A stretch of DNA of 64,000 nucleotides, taken from NCBI GenBank assembly GCA_020002185.1, contig CM034537.1:67198807-67262806 (forward strand). The letters run 5' to 3'. The notes under the pieces are model-generated. The model was not told the origin of the DNA. It searched no databases and saw only the letters and a program-made list of their open reading frames with translations. Shown piece after piece: positions 13,475 through 24,250 of this stretch. A program made the translations under genes and the position numbers. How positions within the stretch are numbered: the first letter of the stretch is position 1; each line of letters begins with the position of its first letter. Origin of the DNA: Paraescarpia echinospica. Its lineage: Eukaryota; Annelida; Polychaeta; Sabellida; Siboglinidae.

Positions 13475-13511
13475 TGTTTCCATTGGCAGGTAGCATCGTG
13501 TAGTCGTCACG
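13475..13511 (+). promoter_or_regulatory. Predicted 3' splice site and 5' UTR end of the RBM12-like gene
   Basis: A T-rich tract (TGTGTTTCCATTGGCAG) ends in AG at 13,488-13,489, 22 bases before the start codon. This fits the vertebrate RBM12/RBM12B layout, where non-coding 5' exons are spliced to one exon carrying the whole CDS. The upstream non-coding exon was not located. Confidence 0.5.
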
Positions 13512-16500
13512 ATGTCGGTGATCATCCGGCTACAGAAGCTGCCGTGGACGGCGAACGCCATCGACATCCGGCGCTTCTTCTACGGCATGTCGATACCCGA
13601 CGGCGGCGTCCACATCATCGGCGGCGAACTTGGCGACGCCTTCATAGCGTTCAGCACTGATGAGGACGCCCGAAAAGCGATGCAGCTAACCGGCTCTCGC
13701 CTAAACGACGCGCACGTCACGCTACAGCTGAGCAGCAAGAACGAGATGCAGACCGTGATCGCAGCGGCGCGCGGCAGCATCGCACCGAAGGTTGCCGAGT
13801 CGGCGCTTCCTCCAGCGTCGTCATATCCGCTCGCGGAAATACCGCCCGACCCCCACGGCTATAGAGACCACCGTGACGGTGGCCCGCCCGCTTTCGGCCA
13901 GTCAGAGCACCACGGCGCCGCGTCCGGTCAGCCGGCAGACGGCAGGATGCAGCGACCGATGGACAGTCAGACAATGTTCGGTAACTCGCCCGGGATGCAG
14001 ATGATACCCGACTTCCTGAACCCGCCGCCGCCGCCTCCCTTCTATCGGCCCGACCAGGAGCGTGATATGCGAGGCCAGCCCGATCGCCCCGACTTCGGCG
14101 GCAGACACGCGCAGCCGATGCAGCGCGACGGTCAACGGTTCGGAGAGGAGATGGAACGACGGGACGTGAGCCGAGGAGGGCCGGATCAGTTCGACCGTCG
14201 ACACGGCGGCCCGCCAGAGAGGCCCGACTTCGATCGGCGACACGGCGGTGAAGCGATGGTGATGGACATGGAAGGACACCACGCGCGGGATCGATCACAG
14301 TACCACCCGGGTAAAGGCGAGAGAGGCGCAGAGCATGGGAAGGAGCCTTTCGTGCCTGACACTGGCAGTAAACAGCGCCACGATGTACCCAACATCGGCC
14401 CGGGTAACAAGTCGGGGTACGGCGGCGGGCCTCGAACAATGGACAGGAACTTTCCCGGTTTTCAGAGAGACATTAATTACGATAGAATCGATCCGAACAA
14501 ACCGTCTGTCCCCGCGCCGAACAGACACGGCTCTCCCCATGTCGGTAACGAGCCCAGGCCGGGGAGAGATCCTGGTGGATTCATGAAAGACACCCCGCGA
14601 TTTCCCGACGGTGCTTCCGTTTTGGACACGGATGGCAGAACACAGTCGAGAGGCCCGCGTCCTGAGCAAGGCGGTGAGTTTGGCCGACAGATACCTATGC
14701 ACGACATCGCTATGCCAAGATTCGGTCGAGGAGAAGGAATGCGACACGAAGATAGATCGTTTGACGGGCACGGGAGAGAAGCGGCTATGGCAGGTTCGCG
14801 TTTACCGGCCAACCAGTCGAGAAAGGCATTCCCGTATGGAATTAACGTTCCGCCTGGCTCAGGCGGTATGGAGGACGAACCAGTAAGCAATAAAGATGTT
14901 AGTTTTCCTAACGGACCAGGACACATTCAAGGTCCGCCTGGAGACAACAGCGCGAAGAGGACGGGGATGGAGTTTGACGGGATGTCGCGCGAGATGCCAC
15001 AACAACCCGGTATGCCACCCAGAGAGCCGATGGGCTTTGGCCGAGGAAGAATGGTAGAACCTCTTGGCTTCGTCAGGGGACGACCGGGAGAAGAAATGCC
15101 CAAGTACAAAGACGGCGAGCGGAACGCGTTCGAACGTGATATGCACAGCGCGAGAAACGGTCCTGGGTTTGATCGAGGCGGTCCGCACAAGGACGGCATC
15201 AGACCCGGCGCTGGGATGGGTGGGAGGGGCCCCGACTTCGGCAGAAACGTACTGCCGCTTAGCGGAGAAATGATTCCTGGGTTTCCGAAAGGTTCGCCTC
15301 AAGCAGGCCGAGGGATGCCTCCGATGAACGCAGAAGGACATGGTGTTGGCAGAGGCGGCCCGGTGCGAGATTTGGGAAGACCGGATATGTTTCAAGATAC
15401 TCCGATGTCTGACGCAGATATGCCAGGTATGGGCAGAGGCAGACCTCCTCAAAGAGATGCCGGTGCACCAGGCTTTGGCCGCGGTGGATTGTTGAGAGAG
15501 CCCGAAATGCCAGGTGGTTTTAACAGGGGTGGAATGCCCAGAGAAGGCGAAGTGTCAGAGTTCGGCAGAGGTGGTGCGCCACGAGATGCTGATATGCCAG
15601 GATTTGGCAGAGGAGACTTCGGAATGTGGGGACCTTCCGAAGAGGCAGCCCAGTCTAAAGACGGAGTTCCGTTTGACGCTGAGAGGCGTGGATTTCGACG
15701 AGGGGGACCGCCGATTGAGATGGGAAGGCACGGGTTTGGGAGAGCTGGTCCCCTTATGGACATGCCAGGAGGTCCTCCCAGGGACGTGGAAAGACCAGGA
15801 TTTGGCCGGAGTGGACAGCCGATGGATCTAGACAATCGAGGCAAAGACGTCGAGAGGCCAAGCATGGACAGGGGACCTATTAGTGCCGAGAAGCAAGGGT
15901 TCGGAAGAGGAGGACCACGTGCAGATGTGGGTGGTCCTGGCGATAGTGCGCCAGGTTTTGACAGAAGGGGACCTCGTATGGACATGGGTGGTCCGTCTGG
16001 ATATGTCGATGGGCCAGGGTTCCAGAGAATGGGCGAAGGAGGGCGGCCGGGAGACCCCGATCAAACGAGAATGGGCGCTGGCAGGCCGCCAATCAACATG
16101 GACCAGCCTGGATTCGGAATGGGCGGTCCACAGCAAGAGAACGACCGACACGGCTTCGGCCAAAGCCGACACGACAGAGACAACGACGGGAGACTGTTCA
16201 ACGAAGGCAGGGGCGGACCACAGGACGGCGCCAAACCCGGGAGAACAGAGAGCGAGCAGTTTGGCATGCACGGGGAGGAGCTGTGCGACAGGCAGCGACG
16301 TATTGAACCACAATTTCGTCGGGACGAAGGCCAACGCCGCAACGAACCGATGCGACTGGGACCTGACCACGATAGCCGCCCGCCGCGCCAGAACATGCGA
16401 CCTCCCATGAAGCCGGGTCTGCTGGGAGACGCGCCCGGTGACGTCAACGTCAACAGCCACGTCAATCCAGCGTCGTCGATCCCGAACCTGTTCGACGAGT

Positions 16501-18107
16501 CGCTGATCGAGGGGTGGAACCCCGGCGGCCACCCTGGCGATCAGCCCGACGGTCACCCCGGCGCGGCCGACGAGAGGGCGAGACGTCGAGGCAGTGGGCG
16601 GATGGAGCGCGACTACGACCGGAGAGACCCGCCGTCCAGCTCGCATCACGACGATGAGTTCCGGCGCCACGATCGGAAGCGGTATCGCGGCGGTGGTGAC
16701 GCAGACAGTTGCTGCGTGCACGTCAGCGGTCTACCGCGGATCATGAACTATCGCGACATACGCAGGCTGTTCCGCGGCAGCGACATCCCGCGCGACGGTC
16801 TCAAGGTGATTAACGACCGCCGCGGTCAGCGCATTGGTGAGTGCTTCATCCGCTTCTTCGCACCGAACCACGCCGAGGCAACCCTACGCCGCGACGGCAG
16901 TAACGCCGAGGGCCGCACCATACGCATCCGCCCGTGCAGCGAGTACGACTTCGACAAGGCCATCGACTCGTACATGCCGGGCTCCGACGACCACGGGTCG
17001 CGGTCGTCCGCCAAACGTCCACGGTCACGATCGCCCACGTCGCGCCAGCACGGCGACTCGGACCTGCCTGACACGTACCTGGCCGTGAAGAACCTACCGC
17101 ACAAGGTGACGAAGGCCGACCTGAGGAAGTTCTTCGGGGCGCTGCGCCTGGTCGATGACCACGTGCACATTGAGAACCACAAGGAGACGTCAACCGCCTA
17201 CGTACAGATAGCGAGTCGGCGCGACTACCCGGCGGCCCTCGACCTGCACAAGCAGACACTCAACTCTCGAGCCATCGACATCTTCCCCATCAGTGCCAGA
17301 GAGTTCCAGTCACAGGTGACCTTGCTCAAGGGCATTGAGGCCGAGAACGTCGACGACGCCGCGCCGAAGAACGAAGCGAAACCAGACGCGAAGAAGAACG
17401 TCACCCACGCCGGCAATGGCATCGCCCGTCCGCCCGCCGAGCCTCTGAGGAAGGCGCCCACGCCCACCAAACAGCCGCCCGCACCGATGACGCGCACGAC
17501 GTGCGTCAAGATGAACGGCCTGCCGAACGCGGCGAACGGCGCGATGGTGAAGGAGTTCTTCGCGGGGCTGCAGCTGGCGACTCGTGGCATCAACATCATC
17601 TACAACCCGGACCAGACGGCGACGGGTGTCGCCTTCGTCGAGTTCGCTAGCGCTGTCGACTGCGAGAAGGCGCTCAGCAAGAACCGCACGAGCATGGGCG
17701 ACAGTCGCAACGTGTTCGTCGAGCCCATCAACACGAACGAGATGCAAATGCAGATGGCCATAGAGAAGGCCCGCATCCGGGTGCCGCTTCCGGTTCAGGA
17801 AGAGAAAAAGCTGACGCCGACACCGCTGGCGTCTATCCCGCCATCTCTCGCGGTTCCCGACCAACAGCGACCGGCGTTCGGAGTGCTCATAAGGAACACG
17901 CCGTTCCGTATCACCGAGGTCGAGCTCCACGCCTTCTTCCAGTGCTGCCGACCCATCCCCGGCTCCGTGAAGATACACCGCGCGCCCAATGGCAAGCCAA
18001 CGGGGGACTCAATGATCGCCTTCCACAACCCGATAGATGCTCGTCGAGCCGTCGCCGAACTGAACGGACGCTTCCTGATGGGCAGAACCTTGATGCTGTC
18101 TCTCTGA
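13512..18107 (+). CDS. RBM12: RBM12/RBM12B-like multi-RRM RNA-binding protein
   Basis: Intact 1,531-residue protein in one exon. RRM1 occupies residues 1-80 (starts MSVIIRLQKLPW, with IPDGGVHIIGGELGDAF), which is the diagnostic N-terminus of RBM12/RBM12B. RRM2 starts near residue 1,065 (CCVHVSGLP), RRM3 near 1,187 (TYLAVKNLPH), RRM4 near 1,329 (TCVKMNGLP) and RRM5 from about 1,454 to the end (FGVLIRNTPF, then GKPTGDSMIAF). Residues 100-1,050 are low-complexity Pro/Gly/Arg/Met/Asp, with many GFGRGG-like units at 507-885. Human RBM12 and RBM12B are roughly 930-1,000 residues, so the extra length is in this linker. The family binds RNA in the nucleus; the human proteins' exact roles are poorly defined. 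The first ATG fits the family N-terminus. RBM12 and RBM12B are vertebrate paralogues, so this gene is probably pro-orthologous to both, and the symbol means the family. Codon use is strongly GC-rich at both ends and less so across the repeat linker. Confidence 0.95.
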   Translation: MSVIIRLQKLPWTANAIDIRRFFYGMSIPDGGVHIIGGELGDAFIAFSTDEDARKAMQLTGSRLNDAHVTLQLSSKNEMQTVIAAARGSIAPKVAESALPPASSYPLAEIPPDPHGYRDHRDGGPPAFGQSEHHGAASGQPADGRMQRPMDSQTMFGNSPGMQMIPDFLNPPPPPPFYRPDQERDMRGQPDRPDFGGRHAQPMQRDGQRFGEEMERRDVSRGGPDQFDRRHGGPPERPDFDRRHGGEAMVMDMEGHHARDRSQYHPGKGERGAEHGKEPFVPDTGSKQRHDVPNIGPGNKSGYGGGPRTMDRNFPGFQRDINYDRIDPNKPSVPAPNRHGSPHVGNEPRPGRDPGGFMKDTPRFPDGASVLDTDGRTQSRGPRPEQGGEFGRQIPMHDIAMPRFGRGEGMRHEDRSFDGHGREAAMAGSRLPANQSRKAFPYGINVPPGSGGMEDEPVSNKDVSFPNGPGHIQGPPGDNSAKRTGMEFDGMSREMPQQPGMPPREPMGFGRGRMVEPLGFVRGRPGEEMPKYKDGERNAFERDMHSARNGPGFDRGGPHKDGIRPGAGMGGRGPDFGRNVLPLSGEMIPGFPKGSPQAGRGMPPMNAEGHGVGRGGPVRDLGRPDMFQDTPMSDADMPGMGRGRPPQRDAGAPGFGRGGLLREPEMPGGFNRGGMPREGEVSEFGRGGAPRDADMPGFGRGDFGMWGPSEEAAQSKDGVPFDAERRGFRRGGPPIEMGRHGFGRAGPLMDMPGGPPRDVERPGFGRSGQPMDLDNRGKDVERPSMDRGPISAEKQGFGRGGPRADVGGPGDSAPGFDRRGPRMDMGGPSGYVDGPGFQRMGEGGRPGDPDQTRMGAGRPPINMDQPGFGMGGPQQENDRHGFGQSRHDRDNDGRLFNEGRGGPQDGAKPGRTESEQFGMHGEELCDRQRRIEPQFRRDEGQRRNEPMRLGPDHDSRPPRQNMRPPMKPGLLGDAPGDVNVNSHVNPASSIPNLFDESLIEGWNPGGHPGDQPDGHPGAADERARRRGSGRMERDYDRRDPPSSSHHDDEFRRHDRKRYRGGGDADSCCVHVSGLPRIMNYRDIRRLFRGSDIPRDGLKVINDRRGQRIGECFIRFFAPNHAEATLRRDGSNAEGRTIRIRPCSEYDFDKAIDSYMPGSDDHGSRSSAKRPRSRSPTSRQHGDSDLPDTYLAVKNLPHKVTKADLRKFFGALRLVDDHVHIENHKETSTAYVQIASRRDYPAALDLHKQTLNSRAIDIFPISAREFQSQVTLLKGIEAENVDDAAPKNEAKPDAKKNVTHAGNGIARPPAEPLRKAPTPTKQPPAPMTRTTCVKMNGLPNAANGAMVKEFFAGLQLATRGINIIYNPDQTATGVAFVEFASAVDCEKALSKNRTSMGDSRNVFVEPINTNEMQMQMAIEKARIRVPLPVQEEKKLTPTPLASIPPSLAVPDQQRPAFGVLIRNTPFRITEVELHAFFQCCRPIPGSVKIHRAPNGKPTGDSMIAFHNPIDARRAVAELNGRFLMGRTLMLSL

Positions 18108-18530
18108 AGAACGGTTGGACTCAGTTGCAGGTACATTGATTATTGATTCAGAACCATAAATTGTCCAGTTGTCGAATGTAGCTTAAAATAAGCTTTAACT
18201 AACGATGTTTTAACTAACTTTTATGCAGCCCTACGTATGTGATCACTATCATGTTATAACTGTGCTTCTATCTATGCATACTCGTTTCATTGCGCAGTTA
18301 TAATTATTCTTGTTATAATGCATATTTCTACTTGGACAAGCATATGCGCCCATGCGCACGCACACACACACGCACGCACACAATCACACGCACCCACCGT
18401 TGTACGCACGCACACACACACAAAACGTTTTGGGATGTGTTTTTTTTTATTCACGAAAGGTTTTATAGAACCTTCTTTATTACAATAAACTGGATCATTT
18501 GATCAATCGGATTTATAACCAATTGATATT
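18108..18530 (+). other. 3' UTR of the RBM12-like gene with candidate poly(A) signal
   Basis: Non-coding after the TGA. Contains a CA/CG-rich microsatellite at about 18,352-18,426 and an AATAAA at 18,484-18,489, about 380 nt after the stop, which is a reasonable poly(A) signal candidate. A CAG/GTACAT just after the stop (18,129-18,138) could be a chance donor-like site. Confidence 0.4.
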
Positions 18531-19490
18531 GTGCCGACCCCAAAAGTAATTGAAAGCATTGATCATCGCTATACTGTCGAAGAGATTCTGATGCTGTATG
18601 CATGTTGCATCTCCCAAAAAAATGCCCGTTTCATTTGCACCTCATCCAACATTTTAGCGGTCATTTGCAAGTTGGTTTATATTACACAGGCACACCGGGC
18701 GAGACAGATCTGGAAGGGAGCACAGAGATCACTTTGCATCATCTATGAAACGTCCGTTGACATCCAACACGACACCAACATACGCATTCGAGAAGCATAC
18801 TCGACATTACTAGGCTTGCGTTGCCTATTCTGTGCAGACGGGTTTAATATTCCTATGAAAACCTTCACCATTGACGTATTGCACCGATGTATGTGATTTG
18901 TGATGGACAAGCTGTGCGAAAGATGGCCTGCACTTGATGGTGTTTGTTCGTGTTTCTGTTGAATGGACAATGTGTGTGAACTGTGGTAGTTGGTTTTGTG
19001 AATTACTTTGAGCACCACATCAACAGACAACGATAATCATATCGACTTGTGTGTTCAGTCAGAACTTTAACTGTGTCTTGTGTATGTAGTTTCATATCTC
19101 CATATGGGTGTTTTCTTTGCATTTCTAGACGGGCAGCGAGCCATCCAATGACATGTAGAACTTGTGCGATATGCACGCCTAATGTTGGCTTGGCTGAAGA
19201 TGTTTATTAGGACATCTGTACAGTTTGGAGCATGTCAGCAAGTGGTTAATCGTAGCAGTCTTCTATTGTTGCTGGTCAGTTAGATTTTTATAAATACATA
19301 TTATTACATATATATGTCTGATTGAATTGTACGGGGCCAAAACGTAGCATAATCCAGAAAACGAAGAGTGTGCCTCTCGATGCGAAGGTGCCATTTGGAA
19401 AGGAGGCAAAGCCAGTCACCTACACATTTCCGCGAGGTGCACTAATCTTGGGGTGTATCAAAATTATGCTCTGCGAAGACGCCCATGCGA

Positions 19491-19599
19491 ACGTTGGTAT
19501 TTTATTGGGTAATTATACCTGGTTAAAACGTTGGTATTTTATTGGGTAATTATACCTGGCTGCAACGTTGGTATTTTTTGGTAATTATACCTGGCTGCG
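19491..19599. repeat. 37-bp tandem repeat x 3
   Basis: Units start at 19,491, 19,528 and 19,565 with ACGTTGGTATTTT and end in AATTATACCTGG. The third copy is slightly shortened. Confidence 0.9.
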
Positions 19600-20788
19600 T
19601 ATTAGGCACGAGCAGAAGATAATCGGTAATAACTGCTCACCAGGCAGCATTGGTAATTTGGTATGGTTTGTAGCGCACAAACTTTGGACATGAGCTGTTC
19701 AGAAGTATTGTCACACGGCACAACGTATAATATGTTGTAAGTATAATGCTTTTAATTGATTCGACAGCAATCTATGAAAACTTGCGTACAGTTTCACTTC
19801 AGCTTTAAAATTAATTATTTAAGCGTGTCGGTGGAACATTGTTGTACGTCGTGACAGTGCTACTTCATTTGCAGTTATATTAAATGTATTTAAACAGCAT
19901 TGAACAAATTTACGTTCCAGTTTCTTGAAATGTGGAATTTGACACGTTTTCACCTCTCAAGAAATTGATTATGTCTTCGCAACATTTCAAGCGACGCTGT
20001 CGTTGCAGCTGAAAGTATAGGGGCAAGTTCACAGAGAGTTCTCCCTGACGAGTGTGTGACCAAGGCGCAACTATTACAAATCAAATAAGTTTTTCCCTCC
20101 ATTGAGTTGACTCATCTATCCCAGATTCTTCAGTAATTGCTGTTGGTGTGTTGCTATTGTATTAGTTATTGCTTTGCTGCTGATACAGTTAGCATTTACA
20201 GGGTACGTGTCATGTTAACGTAAAAATAAATAAACACGGAATGAAACGTAAAATTTGTACTTTAATTCCGCTCCGGGAAAAGGAGTTGCGCACGAGATCT
20301 GAGAATACTGAACCGCCGCTGTCTCTCCGGGATTCCCCACTTTTGCATCATTTAAGCGCCGACTGAAAACGTAGAAATGTATTTAAACAGACTAGTGGTG
20401 GCAAATAAGATGAGTTATACTCACAGGCCAACGATCATTACCTTGGACGATTTTACATGACTTTTAAAATTAACTTAATTAATTGATTTACTTTAATTGT
20501 TTAATAATGTTTTATATTGTGATCGCACTGATTACCTATAAGTTATATATCGCGCAAAATAAGAACTCCTATTAGTATTATACAGTTCCTGGTTATGTTT
20601 TTTTTAATTGCACCCCAAAAAAGCAACCACGGTACATGCTAGAATATAGTTCGACAGTAATTGATGTCGCTGGTGGTTATTTGCTATACTACACGTACAA
20701 ATGCATGTAAAACCTGATGTCAATCTTATCAAAAATACCTTCAAACTAAACCTAACCCTTTTTGTACATCAGACCAACCATACAAGGG

Positions 20789-20880
20789 CATTTGTATGTG
20801 GAGGAGTGGCAAATAGCTATCACCACGTTAATTCATTTGTACGTGGAGGTGCGGCAAATAGCTATCACCACGTTAATTCA
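20789..20880. repeat. 45-bp tandem duplication
   Basis: CATTTGTAYGTGGAGG starts at 20,789 and again at 20,834. Each copy continues with GGCAAATAGCTATCACCACG. The unit is a multiple of three and stays open in one frame, but no gene is evident. Confidence 0.9.
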
Positions 20881-21658
20881 CTTGAAAGAGCCATGCAGTT
20901 GAAAAGGCCTCTACTTGGCCCCTTCAATACAGGTGTGGCGAATGCGCATAGAATCGTGGCCTGACAAGATGGTTTTGACAATGAGAAACGACAATAGACA
21001 ACGACTCCTAGAACCGAGTGCTAAATTCAGTTTATCCTGGAGGCCCCATAGATCCAAGACATGGCATGATAAACTAAATCTCGGTCTGATTCAATGATGT
21101 CATCCAAACTAGATCATAAAGCTAATATTCCATAATAGTATATACGAAACGGCCTGTGGAACGGGAAACACCTGTGTTGTGACGGTCATTCTACATTTTC
21201 CTATGCGACTCCTGTACCAATACGAAATTCGAATCGCTACATGGAGCGACAGACAAAATGCCCGGATGTTCAATGACGCTACTGAAATGGAGGGTGCCTC
21301 TTGGCCCGTTGGTGCGGATCGGAGGAACCGAAACTACTTCCCTGTTTTTTAACGAGAGGAAACCGGAACTACTTTCTTCCTCTGGCTCTGCGTGCCTCCA
21401 AAGTCCCTTCTGATTGACGCGATATATTAGCTGCATTGTATCATGGGGAATTGTTGGGTGTAATAAAATATAAACTTTCTACATTATGCCTTGTATCTTC
21501 TGCAAACAAAATTATATTCAATAGCCAACCTAGAAATGTTCTATCCTATGAACTTGTTTGTTGATTTGTACTCACATGGTGTCCTAGAACAAATTCAGCT
21601 TGGTTGCCCAAATAGCAACTTTGAGCAACTCTGGTTATTTGCATAAATCCAAGATGGC

Positions 21659-23896
21659 GACTGGTCGATATCTTAAAAATTTAACTTTTGAACCACTTGT
21701 CTTAGAATGATGTAAAATACCTCTTTTTAGGAGTGTTGGGGTGCGTAGTATCCATTTCTGATGTCAGTTTTTCAGTTCAAGGTCAAAATCAGATGCTGAA
21801 AGTCAGGCGAAGGTCAAATTTGATCACTCGGTGGACAATGAATGGAAACTTCTACTAAATTATATTTTAGTTTATTCATGCACATAAATGGATAACTTAC
21901 AATATTTGACACATTTGTTCATGAGGAAAAACAGTAAACACACATATTTGAAAAACGTAGTCACGTCTGTTAGTCACGTAGTCACGTCTGCAGTGTAAAG
22001 TGCAAATATCATTATGAAAAAAAAAAAATAACATTGGCATTCATATTTCTTTGTGAGGAAATTCTTGCGTTAAGTAATCATGTACGAAAGTCATTGTAGG
22101 ATTGTTACAAGGATTGATATGCATTAGTATAGATACAAGACAGTTTTACACAATGCTATGCTATAAGTGTAAGTTTTACGCTATCTTAATAATTGCATAT
22201 ATCGCTTAATAATGTTCACCTTTTACCTACTCCCACTCATCATCCATGTAATCAGGATCAGCAAGACCATCCTCGACATCCTCCTGCTGAAGTGAATGTG
22301 CCTGATTCGATTGTGCTTGGAGAACAATGGAGAGCAAGTACATCGATAGTCTTCCCAAAGCCAACAAGTCAGGGCTGGGCAAGCACCTGGGTGTGCTCGA
22401 AATCTCGCCAACAACTGCTGAAATTGTCATGGTGGATGTTCAGCAGCTGTTCTACCGTATCGACGACACAGACGTGTTTGTTCTACTGGTCTATTGAGTG
22501 TATCGGGAGGAGCTGGAGTGCAAGGTGCAGATGGAGGGTGGGATGGGACAGTGCTGGATATCTATGCCACCTGCGCTGACCTAGGGCCACAGTGTCTGCA
22601 GCTGCTTGGCATGCACGTTCTCAGCGGGTGCGACACGACCTCATATCCGTATGCCAAAGGCAAGATCAACGCACTAAGCACCTTGCTCACTGGGGACTTC
22701 CAAGGTTTGGATGATGGGCTGGGAGAGGTGGGCGCCACGCAGGCGGATCTGATTGATATAGCGAAAACCTTCTTCATCGCTCTGTATGGTCAGCCACTGG
22801 GGACATCCATGGAGTCTGCACGCATCACACTCTTCACCAAGAAGAAGAAAAGTCTCAAAGTCAAGGCCCTGCCTCAAATATCCACCAACCTGCACGTGCT
22901 GCGGGCCCATCTGCAGGTCATGCTGTGGAAAACGGCAGACCAGCAAGCCCCACCCGATGTGTCAGCCAATATCACTCACTTCGGGTGGGAGATCCGGGAT
23001 GGCGTCCCCTCTCCTGTTATTGCTCAGGGCTCTAGGTCCACCACATCTGTGTGATGTGATTCATTGTGAGTGTCGGACACAGGGCAAGAAGTTTAGCACG
23101 GAGGTTTGTGGCTGCCACTAAGAACATCTTTCGTGCACGTCATACTGCAACTGCTCTGGCGAAGAGGGCTGCTGTAATCCGTACACTAAGACAGAAGAGG
23201 CTCAGGCTGGAGATGAGGAGGGTGTCGAGATGGAGGATGCTGAAGAGGAGGATTTTGAGGATGAGAGTGTATAGGATGAGGATGTAGATGAAGAGGGTGG
23301 AGGCCATGAGGATGTTGAGGAAAGTCTTGCTAATTACCTGGATGATGAGTGGGAGTAGGTAAAAGGTAAAGATTATTAGGCGATATCTGCAGTTACTAAG
23401 ATAGCATAAACCTTATGCTTATAGCATAGCATTGTGTAAAACTATCTTTTATCTATAGCTATGGATATCAATCCTTGTAACATCCTTACAATGACTTTCG
23501 TACATGATTACTTAATGCAAGAATTTTCCTCACAAAAGAAATATGGATGCCGATGTTCATAATGTTATTTGCACTATATACTACGTGTAACAGACGTGAC
23601 TGTGTGAATCAAATATGACTGATTACTGCTTTTTCTCACGAACATATGTGTCAAATATTGTAAGATTATCAATTTATGTGCATGTATAAACATAAATATA
23701 ATTTAGTAGAAGTTTCCATGTATTGTCCATCGAGAGGTTAAATTTGACCTTCACCTGACCTTCAGCATCTGATATTGAACTGACAAAATAACATCAGAAA
23801 TGGATTCTACGCACCCAAACACCCCTCAAAAGAGGTATTATACATCATTCTAGGAAAAGTGGTTCAAAAGTAAAATTTTCAAGGTATTGACCAGTC
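21659..23896. mobile_element. 2.2-kb DNA element with about 0.6-kb terminal inverted repeats
   Basis: The left arm (21,659 to about 22,290) is the reverse complement of the right arm (about 23,290-23,896), over some 600 bp with modest divergence. The outermost matching bases are GACTGGTC and GACCAGTC. Between the arms lie the remains of a protein gene (next entry). Both arms include the C-terminal codons of that gene, so the left arm carries them antisense. I did not find a clear target-site duplication, and the superfamily is unassigned. Confidence 0.8.
22327..23358 (+). pseudogene. Broken transposon-associated protein: DTDVF, GCDTTS and Cys-rich tail
   Basis: Frame 1 from 22,327 encodes a segment with MVDVQQLFYRI and DDTDVFVLLVY, ending at a TGA at 22,495-22,497. 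The reading continues in another frame (22,494-23,054) with LLGMHVLSGCDTTSYPYAKG and HFGWEIRDG. It then returns to the first frame with a Cys-rich tail (CECRTQGKK, VCGCH, SCTSYCNCSGEEGCC) and an acidic C-terminus ending in LDDEWE at 23,358. Two in-frame stops (23,119-23,121 and 23,271-23,273) and at least two frameshifts make it a pseudogene. I recall the order of a DTDV motif, a GCDTTS motif and a Cys-rich tail from a widespread uncharacterised family of repetitive metazoan proteins. The first part may be a PIN-like nuclease fold, but that is inference. Confidence 0.7.
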
Positions 23897-24218
23897 ACTA
23901 AATCGTGTCGACAGCCTTCTCACACGATGCTCTGCATTAAAGACGAATTCACCATCTGATAAAAAATAGGCCTACGTGCAGCACAAATACCAGTTTAGCT
24001 GTGAACAGATGTAAAGGGATTATTACATCCAGCATCTAACTTCTCGAGTCGTCAGCTAGAACAAAACACGCGGCGTTAAAATATCGACTTGCTCGTGGCG
24101 ACACCTGCAAAAAGAATCGATTTTGTAAATCTGTCAGTGTTAGGTTATCTGATCGGCCTAAAGAAGTGTCCGTTTTATTTGCTCGCAACGTCTTTTTTGT
24201 GGAATAATCTCAGCAAAC
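23897..24218 (+). promoter_or_regulatory. Candidate promoter / 5' UTR of CIBAR1
   Basis: Lies between the right end of the inverted-repeat element and the predicted CIBAR1 start codon. No TATA box or other core element is clear; the transcription start is not determined. Confidence 0.35.
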
Positions 24219-24250
24219 ATGAGTCGCACCGGCGCGGAAATAAGAGCCAG
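24219..24250 (+). CDS. CIBAR1: CIBAR1 coding exon 1 (32 nt)
   Basis: Encodes MSRTGAEIRA plus two bases (AG), followed by the donor GTATGT at 24,251. The downstream exon begins with a single T, which completes AGT (Ser) and gives MSRTGAEIRASETQAKEI, matching the length and character of the human N-terminus (MMRRTLENRN) before the conserved VEKHFG. The complementary phases and family fit make this short exon credible, although intron 1 is 12 kb. Confidence 0.75.

Larger units (their letters stand above)
18531..21658. other. Intergenic, no gene seen; two short tandem repeats
   Basis: The 121-codon frame at 18,531-18,896 has no recognisable domain. A 37-bp unit beginning ACGTTGGTATTTTATTGGG is repeated three times at 19,491-19,599 (starts at 19,491, 19,528 and 19,565). 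A 45-bp unit is repeated twice at about 20,789-20,880. Confidence 0.5.

Noticed and set aside
13717..16721. Antisense frames opposite the RBM12-like exon
   Set aside because: Shadows of a GC-rich, repeat-bearing coding exon; the sense frame has five clear RRMs.
18531..18896. 121-codon frame downstream of the RBM12-like gene
   Set aside because: No recognisable motif, no family match by eye, and it lies beyond a plausible poly(A) signal.
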